Origin: Olsenella sp. KH3B4
Lineage (GTDB): Bacteria > Actinomycetota > Coriobacteriia > Coriobacteriales > Atopobiaceae
DNA length: 64,000 nucleotides
Direction of reading: 5' to 3'
NCBI GenBank assembly: GCA_900111695.1
Contig: FOHD01000002.1
Coordinates: forward strand, 62,001-126,000
The notes under the pieces were generated by a model, which was not told the DNA's origin, did no database searches, and was given only the letters and a program-made list of their open reading frames with translations. Positions within the stretch are counted from its first letter, which is position 1, and the number at the start of each line of letters is the position of its first letter. Made by a program: the position numbers and the translations under genes. Below, piece by piece: positions 42,767 through 52,172 of the stretch.

Positions 42767-44512
42767 CTACTCCCCCACAGTATAGAGCGCCCGGAAGTAG
42801 CCATCCGGCACGGCCATGAGCTCGTCGAAGGTGCCCTGCTCGCACACGCGGCCGTCGCGCAGCACCACGATGCCGTCGAAGAGCCGCAGCTGCCCGGCGT
42901 CCAGGCGGTGCGTCACCATAATCCGCGTGGTCCCGGTAAGTGCCACCACCGAGCGGGTGACCTGGTCCGCCGTCTCCTGGTCCAGGGCCGACGTGGCCTC
43001 GTCAAAGAGCAGCACCCCCGATCCATGCAGCAGGCTCCGCGCGATGCACACACGCTGCCGCTCGCCGCCGGATAGGTTGGAGCCTCCCTCGCCGCACGGG
43101 TAGTCCATGCCATGCGCTGCCACAAAGCTGGCAAGCCCCGCCCGCTGCACGGCAGACTCCAGCTCAGCGGCATCAACGTTTGCAAACATCGTAACGTTCT
43201 CCCGCAGCGTGGCATCAAAAAGGAACGTATTCTGCCGCACCAGCGACACCGTCTCCCAGAGCGACTCAAGGCTCGCGTCGCGCAGCTCGCGCCCATCGAA
43301 GGCAATCCGACCGTCGTAGTTGGAGTGCGCACCCATGAGCAGCGAGAGCAGCGTCGACTTCCCGCTGCCCGATGCCCCCACCACGGCGTAGCAGCCACCT
43401 GCGGCAAACTCCACGCTCAGGCCAGAGAGAACGGGGCGGTTCTCGTCATAGCCAAAGGTAACGTTTGAAAGCGAGATGCCCTGGGCGAGCGAGGCGGGCA
43501 GCGCCGTACCGCCCGTACGCTCGCGGTTCTCGCCGAGCATCTGGGCGAGCTTTCCCACCAGCCCCAGCGACGCCCGACGCGCGGCAAAGATGGACGGCAG
43601 GCCCTGGATTGGCTGGGCAATGCTGTTCATGAGCTGCGTGGCCATGAGGATGCCACCCACCGTCATCCCACGGCCCGAAAGCGCGAGCCACGCGCCAAAG
43701 AACATGACAGAAAGCTGAGAGACGCCCTGCGCGGTCATTGCCAGCGCACGTATGCCCAGCTCCATGCGGCGGCGGAGGCGCTTGTCGGCCTCAAGCGTGC
43801 CGTTTGCTGTCTCGAATCGCTCGCGCGCGGCGGGCTCGGCGCGAAAACTCTTGATGAGAGGGAAGCCGCAGGCGAGGTCGTGGACCACTCCCACAAAGCG
43901 CCCCATGGCATCGGAGACCACACGCTGGCGCGAGGCAAGCCGACCGCCGGACGCAAGGCCAATCGCAAGCGGCACCAGCGCGGACACAATTGCCACCACG
44001 GCCAGAGGCACGCTTTGGGCTAGGAGCATGGCAACGGAGCCCGCCAGCGAGACGATCTCGATGACCATCGTGAAGATCTTCTCGAGGTAGGTAGTCTCGA
44101 TGGTGGTAACGTCGTTGGTGAGCGCTGACTCGTAGCGGCTCGCCCCGCCGCCGTCGAAGGCGCCAATGCCCTTGCCCAGCAGTCGGTCGAAGACCGCACG
44201 GCGATACCCGCTCACCGCACGGCGGAGAAACGCCGGCAGCGAGGCGCGCATGGCCAGCCCGATTGCAAGCTCTGCCGCCATGAGCAGGGCGACCTCTTGG
44301 CCCGTCTGGACGAGAAGGTCGAGGGCGCCCGCAGCCACGGCGTCGAAGGTCTGCTTGAGTATGTAGGCAAAGGCCAGCGTGACGATGGCCTGCGCCAGAT
44401 ACAGCGCCACGTTTGCCGAGAAGAGCAGCCAGTTCCCACGAAACATGCTTGCCCACAGCTCGCGCGCGACGTCCTTCCCGCTTGCCGCAGACGTTGTTCT
44501 CTGCGAATCCAT
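42767..44512 (-). CDS. ABC exporter, fused permease-ATPase
   Basis: A 581-residue half-transporter: six membrane helices (about 25-310) and an ATPase with Walker A GASGSGKST, Q-loop LVRQNTFLFD, signature LSGGERQRVCIA and Walker B VLLFDEATSALD. It probably works as a homodimer exporting a lipid, peptide or drug. GGAGG precedes ATG 44512. An AraC-type regulator is divergent across a 218-base spacer, which suggests inducible export. Confidence 0.9.
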   Translation of the reverse strand: MDSQRTTSAASGKDVARELWASMFRGNWLLFSANVALYLAQAIVTLAFAYILKQTFDAVAAGALDLLVQTGQEVALLMAAELAIGLAMRASLPAFLRRAVSGYRRAVFDRLLGKGIGAFDGGGASRYESALTNDVTTIETTYLEKIFTMVIEIVSLAGSVAMLLAQSVPLAVVAIVSALVPLAIGLASGGRLASRQRVVSDAMGRFVGVVHDLACGFPLIKSFRAEPAARERFETANGTLEADKRLRRRMELGIRALAMTAQGVSQLSVMFFGAWLALSGRGMTVGGILMATQLMNSIAQPIQGLPSIFAARRASLGLVGKLAQMLGENRERTGGTALPASLAQGISLSNVTFGYDENRPVLSGLSVEFAAGGCYAVVGASGSGKSTLLSLLMGAHSNYDGRIAFDGRELRDASLESLWETVSLVRQNTFLFDATLRENVTMFANVDAAELESAVQRAGLASFVAAHGMDYPCGEGGSNLSGGERQRVCIARSLLHGSGVLLFDEATSALDQETADQVTRSVVALTGTTRIMVTHRLDAGQLRLFDGIVVLRDGRVCEQGTFDELMAVPDGYFRALYTVGE

Positions 44513-44667
44513 TCAGCGCCTCCGTACCAATTGCCTGAGGTTTTGTCGCTTGCATCATGGGGACGCTGTGTGGCATGCGCCCTAATTGTTTGCTGTTATC
44601 CAAGTTAAAACAGGGAAAACGTCCCCGTTGTACCAGGACACTACGCCTAAAGCCCCAGCGTTAGATA

Positions 44668-44680
44668 CCAGAAATTCTGG
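44668..44680. promoter_or_regulatory. Candidate operator palindrome between ABC exporter and AraC gene
   Basis: CCAGAAATTCTGG, a perfect 13-base palindrome, flanked by GTACC words. It lies 51 bases before the AraC-type gene and in the shared promoter region. Confidence 0.4.
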
Positions 44681-44730
44681 CGTACCATAGGGACACGGAC
44701 AGGCCTCTAGGCGATGGAGTTGGAGGACTC

Positions 44731-45633
44731 ATGGACGAAGCGAGGCTCAAGCGCGCGCTTGAAACCCTGCTCGCGGAGCCGCAGGAGCACCCGGAGCCGG
44801 GGTCGGGTACGCTCCTCGTGGCGTACCGGCTGCGCGACAGGCCAGCCATTCCTACCTCAGTGCCCTGCCACATCCTGAGGACCACTTACGACGCAGAGCA
44901 TCCGGCTCACCTGCTGCTGGACCGCCGCCCAGGGCCTGATGACATCATGGTCTACGCCTTTCTCGGCAAGCAGCGGCTGGACCGGGTGCTCATGGCCCTG
45001 GCGCCCTCCTCGTCCAATTTCTTCCAGGTATTGGTTGACAACCTTGGCCAAGAGCAGCAAGGCACCACGGAGATAGCGGAGGCGGGCGAGGTTGACCCCG
45101 CTATGCTGCAGGACATCTTCTCGCTCATGGTGGTTGCCTACGCCGAGCGTCGGGAGGAGTGGGAGCTGACAATAGGTGGCCTGGCCTCGGCGGCCATCGC
45201 GCTGGCAAGCCCCGCGATTCGCCGACATCCCGGACGTCGAAGCCCCGACGACCTTGTCGCCCTGCTCCTCACCGAAATTGCCGCACACCCCGAAAGCGTC
45301 ACGCTCCAGGGATTGGCCGAGCGCTTCTCGTACAACCCCACCTACCTCTCGGGGTTGCTCCACGAGCAGTGCGGACGGACCTTCTCGCAGCTTGTGCGCG
45401 AACAGCGCATGCTTCGCGCACATCAGCTGCTTACGGACACCGGGCTTTCTGTGGCGAAGGTCGCCGCCATGGTTGGGTATGAAGGAACCAGCAACTTCCA
45501 TCGGCTGTTCCGCGAGCGCTTTGGCGAGACTCCCGCGCAGGCGCGAGCCGGACGCAGCGCACGCCGCGCGGCTATGATGGAGGCTCAGGTTCACGACGAC
45601 CGCTTGCGGGAGGCACGCGATGACCAAGGATGA
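44731..45633 (+). CDS. AraC-family transcriptional regulator
   Basis: A 300-residue regulator. The last 100 residues carry the double helix-turn-helix: LQGLAERFSYNPTYLSGLLHE, then LSVAKVAAMVGYEGTSNFHRLFRERFGETPAQ. The N-terminal 180 residues (cupin-like or unknown) should sense the ligand. It is divergent from the ABC exporter, which it probably controls. The cupin gene overlaps its 3' end by 14 bases. Confidence 0.9.
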   Translation: MDEARLKRALETLLAEPQEHPEPGSGTLLVAYRLRDRPAIPTSVPCHILRTTYDAEHPAHLLLDRRPGPDDIMVYAFLGKQRLDRVLMALAPSSSNFFQVLVDNLGQEQQGTTEIAEAGEVDPAMLQDIFSLMVVAYAERREEWELTIGGLASAAIALASPAIRRHPGRRSPDDLVALLLTEIAAHPESVTLQGLAERFSYNPTYLSGLLHEQCGRTFSQLVREQRMLRAHQLLTDTGLSVAKVAAMVGYEGTSNFHRLFRERFGETPAQARAGRSARRAAMMEAQVHDDRLREARDDQG

Positions 45634-46099
45634 CAGCAGCACAGCTGCAGATGGCACGCCGCAGCTCAGCGGCTACGCGCAGCGCGTGATTGATGAGCTG
45701 GGCCTGGCTCCGCATCCCGAGGGCGGGTGGTATCGCCGCACATGGCAGTCGGCAACTCCGGTCAACGCAGGCGGGGACCGGCCGCTTGCCTCGTGCATCT
45801 ACTTTTTGCTGCCGGCGTGCGACGCCAGTGCGTGGCACGTGGTCGATGCGGACGAGCTGTGGCTTTGGCACGGGCCCGGCGCGGTGACGCTCGAGCTTGG
45901 GGGCAGTGGCAGGCAGCCCGACGAGACCGGTGCGCGAAGCGTCACGCTTCGCGTTGACAAAGACAGCGCCCGTGGCGAGCTGGTTGTTCCCGCAGGAGTC
46001 TGGCAACGCACGGTTCCCTCAAGCGAAGACGCACTTGTCTCCTGCGTGGTGAGCCCGGGCTTCACCTTCGCAGGCTTCAAGCTCGCCGATCAAGCTTAG
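45620..46099 (+). CDS. DUF985 cupin protein
   Basis: A 159-residue single cupin. Family marks are LAPHPEGGWYRRTW, SCIYFLLPACDASAWHVVDADELWLWHGPG (metal-binding histidines) and VPAGVWQRTVPS. Function is unknown; related proteins bind sugars or small acids. It overlaps the AraC gene by 14 bases and precedes the FNR-like gene by 9, so the three are probably one message. Confidence 0.85.
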   Translation: MTKDDSSTAADGTPQLSGYAQRVIDELGLAPHPEGGWYRRTWQSATPVNAGGDRPLASCIYFLLPACDASAWHVVDADELWLWHGPGAVTLELGGSGRQPDETGARSVTLRVDKDSARGELVVPAGVWQRTVPSSEDALVSCVVSPGFTFAGFKLADQA

Positions 46100-46108
46100 G
46101 GACACAGG

Positions 46109-46822
46109 TTGGCACGCGCAGACGACATACCCTGCCAGCAATGTGAGGACTGTCGCTTCAAGGCGGCAAACGGCACCTGCGTCAACAGGATCCGCCTGTT
46201 CGCAGGCCTGCCCGATGACGCGAAGCATGACCTTCTCGCCCGCTCCGTGCGTTCCTCCCACCGGCGCGGCGACATCCTGGTGCACGAGGGAGACCCGATC
46301 GACTCGGTGCTCATCGTGCGGTCAGGCCGCATCAAGACCTTTCGCATCGACCCCGACGGCGTGGAATACGTGCTCGACGTGCTGCACGACGGGCAGGCCA
46401 TCTGGCACGGGATGTTTCTCGAGGACAACGTCTACCACTACTCCGTGGGCTGCCTCACCCGCGTTGAACTGTGCTCCATTCACCGCATGGACTTCGAGGC
46501 CATGCTCGCGGAACACCCCGACGCCGCGCTGGGGCTCATTCGCATGGTATGCACCGAGCTGGACGACGCCGAGGAGAAGGCGATGATGCTCGGCATTCGC
46601 GACCCGCGGCGGCGCGTGGCCCAGTACCTGCTTCTTCGCGACGAGCGCTGCATTGGCGCAGAGATTCACCTGGGACTGGAGGACATCGCTGCCTCGGTGG
46701 GGTTGCGCCCAGAGACCGTCTCTCGCGCCATTTCCTCGTTGAGCAGAGAGGGCCTGGTAGAACGCGTGGGCCGCGGTCGCCTGCGCATTGTCGACCGGGA
46801 CAGGATGCGCTGCCTCAGCTAA
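46109..46822 (+). CDS. FNR-like Fe-S transcription regulator (Crp/Fnr family)
   Basis: A 237-residue Crp/Fnr regulator. An N-terminal cysteine cluster C9, C12, C15, C24 could hold an oxygen-sensitive [4Fe-4S] cluster; E. coli FNR instead uses three N-terminal cysteines plus one distant. The effector barrel spans about 28-145, and the recognition helix LRPETVSRAISSL keeps the E, S and R that read TTGAT half sites. The start is TTG 46109 with AGGGA upstream. A perfect FNR box lies before pflA 412 bases downstream, so PFL is the likely target. Confidence 0.88.
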   Translation: MARADDIPCQQCEDCRFKAANGTCVNRIRLFAGLPDDAKHDLLARSVRSSHRRGDILVHEGDPIDSVLIVRSGRIKTFRIDPDGVEYVLDVLHDGQAIWHGMFLEDNVYHYSVGCLTRVELCSIHRMDFEAMLAEHPDAALGLIRMVCTELDDAEEKAMMLGIRDPRRRVAQYLLLRDERCIGAEIHLGLEDIAASVGLRPETVSRAISSLSREGLVERVGRGRLRIVDRDRMRCLS

Positions 46823-46913
46823 GCGGGGCGAGTGGACGGGGCAGTACATGAATGCTGTTTCGAACGGCCCGGGACTCTGATGTGGCCACAATGCAAGTTG
46901 GGGCGTCTAGAGC

Positions 46914-47154
46914 GCATCGAACTGCCCTTCGTTACACACTTTTCTTCTCCACTGCGCCGAACTGCCCTTCGTTACACCTAGTTTCTGGCACCCCCAAAGT
47001 AGTGAACTGAGATACGGGAGAAAAAGCCCAGGTAGAAGCGTTATCAATTCCTTAACTAGAATGCAAAAGCCAATCGAGCCCGAAAAAGGGGTGTAACGAA
47101 GGGCAGTTCGGCGCATCCGCGGGCGATTTAATGTAACGAAGGGTACTTCGATGC
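46914..47154. repeat. Nested double inverted repeat, four units
   Basis: Units of 24 bases containing GAACTGCCCTTCGTTACAC start at 46914 and 46954 (40 apart). Inverted units lie at 47091-47114 and 47131-47154 (40 apart). The inner pair is a perfect 24-base match; the outer pair matches at 21 of 24. Confidence 0.9.
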
Positions 47155-47211
47155 ACCGTGGCCCCTCGCTCCCTCGCTCGCCGTGCCTCCGCGGGATAAT
47201 GCGCCTGTTTG

Positions 47212-47223
47212 AATCACGTGATT
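47212..47223. promoter_or_regulatory. 12-base palindrome upstream of the FNR box
   Basis: AATCACGTGATT, perfect palindrome, centred 23 bases before the FNR box centre. It could be a second regulator site. Confidence 0.4.
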
Positions 47224-47233
47224 TCTCATTTAC

Positions 47234-47247
47234 TTGATTTCAATCAA
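47234..47247 (+). promoter_or_regulatory. FNR box of the pfl promoter
   Basis: TTGATTTCAATCAA matches the TTGAT-N4-ATCAA consensus exactly. A -10-like TACATT at 47270-47275 would start transcription near 47282, which puts the box at about -41.5, the class II activator position. Confidence 0.75.
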
Positions 47248-47339
47248 GGACCGCTCGGGCAACTCCCATTACATTTGAGCCCACACGAAGGCAGCGCACA
47301 GGTGGCAACGGCACTCTCACCCTTGAACGGAGGCAGACC

Positions 47340-48086
47340 ATGCAAGGACGTGTTCACTCGACAGAATCGTTTGGCTCGGCAGACGGCCCGGGCGTGCGCT
47401 TCATCGTCTTCCTCCAGGGCTGCCCCATGCGCTGCCGTTACTGTCACAACCCCGATACCTGGGCCCTCGACCGCGGCACGCTCATGGAGCCGACGGACCT
47501 CCTTGACCAGGCGGAGCGTTATCGCAGCTACTGGGGACGCGAGGGCGGCATCACCGTCTCGGGCGGCGAGGCGCTCCTCCAGCCGGACTTCGTGGCGGAG
47601 CTCTTCGAGGGTGCTCACGCTCGTGGCATCAACACCTGCCTGGACACCTCGCTTGCGCCCTTCACCCGCCAGCAACCCTTCTACCAGGCATGGGAGCGAA
47701 TCATGTCGGCCTGCGACCTGGTCCTCGCAGACATCAAGCACATCGACCCGGCGGAGCATCGCGCCCTCACGGGCCACTCCAACGAGAACATCCTCTACGC
47801 GCTGCGCTGGCTCTCCGACGCCGGCGTCCCCGTATGGATCCGCCACGTGCTGGTCCCTGGCATCACCGACAACGACGAGTACCTCCACCGCACTGCGGAC
47901 TTCATCAAGACTCTCTCGAACGTCCGTCGCGTGGACGTGCTCCCCTACCACAGCCTGGGCGTCTACAAGTGGGACGAGCTTGGCATCCCGTACACGCTGC
48001 GCGACACCCAGCCGCCCAGCAAGGAACGAGTGGAAAACGCGGAACGAATCCTCGGCGCAGCGGTGCCGGGGCTTCCGCAGGCATAG
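47340..48086 (+). CDS. pflA: Pyruvate formate-lyase activating enzyme
   Basis: A 248-residue radical-SAM enzyme that installs the glycyl radical on PFL. The cluster motif CPMRCRYC (CX3CX2C) is in the expected place after ADGPGVRFIVFLQG; ITVSGGEALLQ is the SAM-binding GGE motif. GGAGG precedes ATG. It lies upstream of pflB with 18 bases between, the reverse of the usual pflB-pflA order, and both sit behind the FNR box. Confidence 0.95.
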   Translation: MQGRVHSTESFGSADGPGVRFIVFLQGCPMRCRYCHNPDTWALDRGTLMEPTDLLDQAERYRSYWGREGGITVSGGEALLQPDFVAELFEGAHARGINTCLDTSLAPFTRQQPFYQAWERIMSACDLVLADIKHIDPAEHRALTGHSNENILYALRWLSDAGVPVWIRHVLVPGITDNDEYLHRTADFIKTLSNVRRVDVLPYHSLGVYKWDELGIPYTLRDTQPPSKERVENAERILGAAVPGLPQA

Positions 48087-48104
48087 CAACTACAGGAGGA
48101 ACGC

Positions 48105-50375
48105 ATGGCACTACGTGACGAATGGCAGGGCTTCTCGGCAGGTCACTGGACAGATGACGTGAACGTCCGCGACTTCATCCAGCGCAACTACACCCAGTAC
48201 GAGGGCGACGAGTCGTTCCTCGCCGGCCCCACCGAGGCAACCGACAAGCTGTGGGGCAAGGTCCAGGAGTTCCAGAAGCAGGAGCGCGCCAACGGCGGCG
48301 TGCTCGACTGCGAGACCGAGGTCGTCTCTGGCCTCACCGCATACGGCCCCGGCTACATCGACCCCGAACTCAAGGACCTCGAGAAGGTCGTCGGCCTCCA
48401 GACCGACAAGCCCCTGAAGCGCGCCTTCATGCCCTACGGCGGCATCAAGATGGCCCAGCAGGCGGCAGAGAGCTACGGCTACAAGATCAACCCCAAGTAC
48501 GACCAGATCTTCAACGAGTACCACAAGACCCACAACCAGGCCGTCTTTGACGCCTACACTCCCGAGATGCGCGCCGCGCGCCACAGCCATGTGATCACCG
48601 GTCTGCCCGACACCTACGGCCGCGGTCGCATCGTGGGCGACTACCGCCGCGTTGCGCTCTACGGCATTGACTTCCTCATTACGAAGAAACAGGAAGACCT
48701 CCTCAACTGCGGCGACGGCACCATGACCGACGACGTCATCCGCCTGCGCGAGGAGATTGCCGAGCAGATCCGCGCCCTCAAGGGCATCAAGGCGATGGCC
48801 AAGATCTACGGCTACGACATCTCGCAGCCCGCACGCGACGCACACGAGGCCGTGCAGTGGCTCTACTTTGGCTACCTGGCCGCCATCAAGACCCAGAACG
48901 GCGCCGCCATGTCCGTTGGCCGCATCTCCACGTTCCTGGACATCTACATTCAGCGCGACCTCGAGGCCGGCAAGCTCAACGAGACTCAGGCGCAGGAGCT
49001 CATCGACCACCTGGTCCTCAAGTTCCGCATGGTCAAGTTCGCACGCATCCCCAGCTACAACGAGCTGTTCTCCGGCGATCCCGTGTGGGCAACGCTTGAG
49101 ATGGCGGGTCTCGGTCAGGATGGCCGCCACATGGTGACCAAGAACGATTTCCGCTTCCTGCACACGCTTGAGAACATGGGCCCCGCGCCCGAGCCCAACC
49201 TCACGGTGCTCTACTCCAAGCGCCTGCCCGAGGCCTTCCGTCGCTACGCGGCCAAGATCTCCATCACCACCAGCTCGATCCAGTACGAGAACGACAACGT
49301 CATGCGCCCGGTGTGGGGCGACGACTACAGCATCTGCTGCTGCGTCTCGGCAACCCAGACCGGCAAGGAGATGCAGTTCTTTGGCGCTCGCGCGAACCTC
49401 GCCAAGTGCCTGAACTATGCCATCAACGGCGGCAAGGACCTCAAGTACACCGACAAGCAGGGCAACCACATGCAGGTTGGACCCGAGCTCGCCCCCATCA
49501 CGAGCGAGTACCTGGACTACGGCGAGGTCATGCACAAGTTCGACATCATGATGGACTGGCTGGCCGGCCTGTATGTGAACATCCTCGACCTCATCCAGTA
49601 CATGCACGACAAGTACTACTACGAGGCCGCCGAGATGGCCCTCATCGACACTGATGTGCGCCGCACCTTCGCCACCGGCATCGCGGGCTTCAGCCACGTG
49701 GTCGACTCGCTCTCGGCCATCAAGTACGCCCGTGTGCGCACCGTGCGTGACGAGTCCGGCCTGGTTGTTGACTACGTTCCCGAGGGCGACTTCCCCCGCT
49801 ACGGCAATGACGACGACCGCGCGGACGACATCGCCGTGTGGCTGCTCAAGACCTTCATGACCAAGATCAAGAAGCACCACACCTACCGCAACTCCGAGGC
49901 CACGACGTCCATCCTCACCATCACGTCCAACGTGGTGTACGGCAAGGCCACCGGCGCCCTGCCCGACGGCCGCCCGGCCTACACGCCCTTCTCGCCCGGC
50001 GCCAACCCCAGCTATGGTGCCGAGAAGAACGGCCTGCTCGCGAGCCTCAACTCCGTGGCCAAGCTTCCCTACGAGTACGCCCTTGACGGCATCTCGAACA
50101 CGCAGACCATCAACCCCGGCGCGCTTGGCACCGACGAGCAGCAGCGCGTTGGCAACCTGGTGAACGTGCTTGACGGCTACTTCTCCAACGGCGCGCACCA
50201 CCTCAACGTCAATGTGTTTGGCGTCGAGAAGCTCAAAGATGCGATGGAGCATCCCGAGAAGCCCGAGTACGCCAACTTCACGATCCGCGTCTCCGGCTAC
50301 GCGGTGAAGTTCATCGACCTCACCCGCGAGCAGCAGCTCGACGTGATTGCGCGCACCTGCCACGACCACATGTAG
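48105..50375 (+). CDS. pflB: Formate C-acetyltransferase (pyruvate formate-lyase)
   Basis: A 756-residue glycyl-radical enzyme that converts pyruvate and CoA to acetyl-CoA and formate. The active cysteines lie in [18 protein letters not shown], which has three in a row. The radical glycine is about G731 in [21 protein letters not shown]. Length and C-terminus are those of true PFL, not of diol dehydratases. AGGAGG precedes ATG. Strong codon bias suggests high expression. Formate made here could feed hydrogen or redox balance with the hydrogenase at 16.3 kb. Confidence 0.97.
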   Translation: MALRDEWQGFSAGHWTDDVNVRDFIQRNYTQYEGDESFLAGPTEATDKLWGKVQEFQKQERANGGVLDCETEVVSGLTAYGPGYIDPELKDLEKVVGLQTDKPLKRAFMPYGGIKMAQQAAESYGYKINPKYDQIFNEYHKTHNQAVFDAYTPEMRAARHSHVITGLPDTYGRGRIVGDYRRVALYGIDFLITKKQEDLLNCGDGTMTDDVIRLREEIAEQIRALKGIKAMAKIYGYDISQPARDAHEAVQWLYFGYLAAIKTQNGAAMSVGRISTFLDIYIQRDLEAGKLNETQAQELIDHLVLKFRMVKFARIPSYNELFSGDPVWATLEMAGLGQDGRHMVTKNDFRFLHTLENMGPAPEPNLTVLYSKRLPEAFRRYAAKISITTSSIQYENDNVMRPVWGDDYSICCCVSATQTGKEMQFFGARANLAKCLNYAINGGKDLKYTDKQGNHMQVGPELAPITSEYLDYGEVMHKFDIMMDWLAGLYVNILDLIQYMHDKYYYEAAEMALIDTDVRRTFATGIAGFSHVVDSLSAIKYARVRTVRDESGLVVDYVPEGDFPRYGNDDDRADDIAVWLLKTFMTKIKKHHTYRNSEATTSILTITSNVVYGKATGALPDGRPAYTPFSPGANPSYGAEKNGLLASLNSVAKLPYEYALDGISNTQTINPGALGTDEQQRVGNLVNVLDGYFSNGAHHLNVNVFGVEKLKDAMEHPEKPEYANFTIRVSGYAVKFIDLTREQQLDVIARTCHDHM

Positions 50376-50399
50376 GGCACTTGCAGGATAGACGCACGT

Positions 50400-50437
50400 A
50401 CGGGGGATGGCAGTCTTGCGGCCGTCCCCCGTTCTTT
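50400..50437 (+). terminator. Terminator after pflB
   Basis: ACGGGGGATGGC (50400-50411) pairs with GCCGTCCCCCGT (50421-50432) with one mismatch, then TCTTT. Confidence 0.85.
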
Positions 50438-50465
50438 ATGCCGAACGGCGCGCCTCCGCCCCCCA

Positions 50466-50544
50466 GGCGCTGTTGGGAACTTTTCGTACCACGTTTTGGG
50501 CCGCTCGGCGGCGCAATTTCGTCCAATTTCTTCTCAGCAGCACC
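50466..50544. repeat. Island-flanking palindromic element, left copy (F1)
   Basis: GGCGCTGTTGGGAACTTTTC at the left end and CAATTTCTTCTCAGCAGCACC at the right form imperfect arms; the centre is ACGTTTTGGGCCG. A further half unit (GGTGTTCCGGTAGTGAGAAC) follows at once. Same element as 57699-57774, in the same orientation. Confidence 0.8.
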
Positions 50545-50611
50545 AGGTGTTCCGGTAGTGAGAACTGTTTAGCATGTTGCTCGCCCACTCGGGGTGAGCT
50601 CGCAGGGTCAA

Positions 50612-52021
50612 TCAGGACTTAGCAAGCCGCAGAGCAATCAACGAGAATGCGGCTGCAACGGCAGCAACGATTGCCAGCACGACAAAGGCGGTTTGTCCAC
50701 CTAGCGCCATTCCGGTTGTATTGTCAGCATTTGAAGATTGAGCAGCGGCCACAACCGCCGTAACGGTGCTTACTCCTACCGAGCCACCTAGCTGTTGCAG
50801 AGAGTTACAAACCGAAGTCCCATCAGCCCGCAGGCTATCGTTTAGAGAAGAAAGACCGTAGGTCATCGAGGGACTAGCCAACAGACCTTCCCCCATTCCC
50901 GATAGCAGGTACCACACCGCCAATCCCAAGACGGTATCCAATGAAAGGAAGCACATCAGAATAGCACCCAATACCAACAGGGTTGCACCAACTGCGATGG
51001 GAGCGCACGGTCCTTTTCTATCAAGAAGTCGACCAGCAACCGGAGAGAACAGCATCGTAGCCACGCACCCAGGAACCACTACAAGGCCAGAAACCTTTGC
51101 TCCCGTACCAAGAGCCACCTGGGTGAAGTTGGGAATCAACCATGCATATCCGAGGCATACGAAGGACGCGCCCGCAATTGCAGCTACTGACGTCATAAAT
51201 CTAGTTGAGGAAAACACTTCAGGAGACACTAGAGGATATTTAGCACGTCTTGCGTGTCTTACAAATTGAACAAGAAGAATGAGGCCGGCAATTAGAAGAG
51301 CTGCAACAATAACGGTGAGCCCACCGTTAGATAGCCGATTCACCCCCACCACAATCAGAAGAAAACCAGAGGCTACAAAAAGGAACCCCGTCGCGTCAAA
51401 TGGGCGTATAGCCAGTTCCGTTGTCTGTCGTAGACAGACCACTCCTGCAACGAATGCCACAGTAATGAGGGGGACCGCAAACAAAAACATCGCATGCCAC
51501 CCAAACGCTTCTAGCACAACTCCACCATAAGCAGGCCCAATTGCCGGTGCCAACGAAATAATCAGCGACGCAACGCCCATCATCATGCCCATGTGCTCAA
51601 AGGGTACTTGATCTATTACAACGTTGAACATAAGCGGCATCGCAACGCCAGTCCCCAGCCCCTGAATAACTCTACCCAACAGGAGCTGGGGAAATGTAGC
51701 TGCGGTACAGCAAAGCAGCGTTCCCGCTGTAAAGGAAAGTGTTGAAACAGCAAAAAGACGACGCAAGGAATAGCGTGACTTGAGTACAGGGAATACGGGA
51801 ATCGTCACCGACAAAACGAGTAGGTACGCGGATGTAATCCACTGTATTGTCGCTGTGTCGACTCCAAGCTCCGACATCATGACCGGGATGGCGACGTTAG
51901 TCGAGGTCTCAAACACAATCGCACAGAATGCGAGACTACCCGAAGCGATTATTGATACAACCGTCCTTGCATCGAGTGCTCGGGAAAATGTGCCTTGGTC
52001 ACTCGTGTTAGTACTGCTCAC
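50612..52021 (-). CDS. MFS drug transporter, DHA2 (EmrB/QacA) type
   Basis: A 469-residue carrier with about 14 membrane helices. The motif VTIPVFPVLKSRYSLRRLF in loop 2-3 is the MFS A motif variant; RVIQGLGTGVAMPLM and ISLAPAIGPAYGGVV (motif C) mark proton-driven drug antiporters. GTG 52021 is chosen with AAAGG about 10 bases upstream; a TTG 18 bases earlier has no site. GC content is lower than that of the genes on either side of the island, which suggests acquisition. Confidence 0.88.
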   Translation of the reverse strand: MSSTNTSDQGTFSRALDARTVVSIIASGSLAFCAIVFETSTNVAIPVMMSELGVDTATIQWITSAYLLVLSVTIPVFPVLKSRYSLRRLFAVSTLSFTAGTLLCCTAATFPQLLLGRVIQGLGTGVAMPLMFNVVIDQVPFEHMGMMMGVASLIISLAPAIGPAYGGVVLEAFGWHAMFLFAVPLITVAFVAGVVCLRQTTELAIRPFDATGFLFVASGFLLIVVGVNRLSNGGLTVIVAALLIAGLILLVQFVRHARRAKYPLVSPEVFSSTRFMTSVAAIAGASFVCLGYAWLIPNFTQVALGTGAKVSGLVVVPGCVATMLFSPVAGRLLDRKGPCAPIAVGATLLVLGAILMCFLSLDTVLGLAVWYLLSGMGEGLLASPSMTYGLSSLNDSLRADGTSVCNSLQQLGGSVGVSTVTAVVAAAQSSNADNTTGMALGGQTAFVVLAIVAAVAAAFSLIALRLAKS

Positions 52022-52093
52022 ATCCCCACAGCCTTTCAAATTGATTAGTTCAACATTTTGATTGAGACAGTATTGAAAAGAATCCCTTTTCCA

Positions 52094-52126
52094 GAAAAAA
52101 CGAGACCGACCTCACGGTCGGCCTCG
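52094..52126 (-). terminator. Terminator after the PTS operon
   Basis: On the minus strand GAGGCCGACC-GTGA-GGTCGGTCTC is followed by GTTTTTTC, an excellent intrinsic terminator 47 bases after the IIC stop. Confidence 0.92.
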
Positions 52127-52172
52127 TCAATACAAATGCATCGGCCTTTCCCTGCATAATGAATCGCTAGTT

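Larger units (their letters stand above)
46823..47339. other. 517-base spacer upstream of pflA
   Basis: It holds a nested inverted repeat (46914-47154), a 12-base palindrome and the pfl promoter. No supported gene. Confidence 0.7.
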
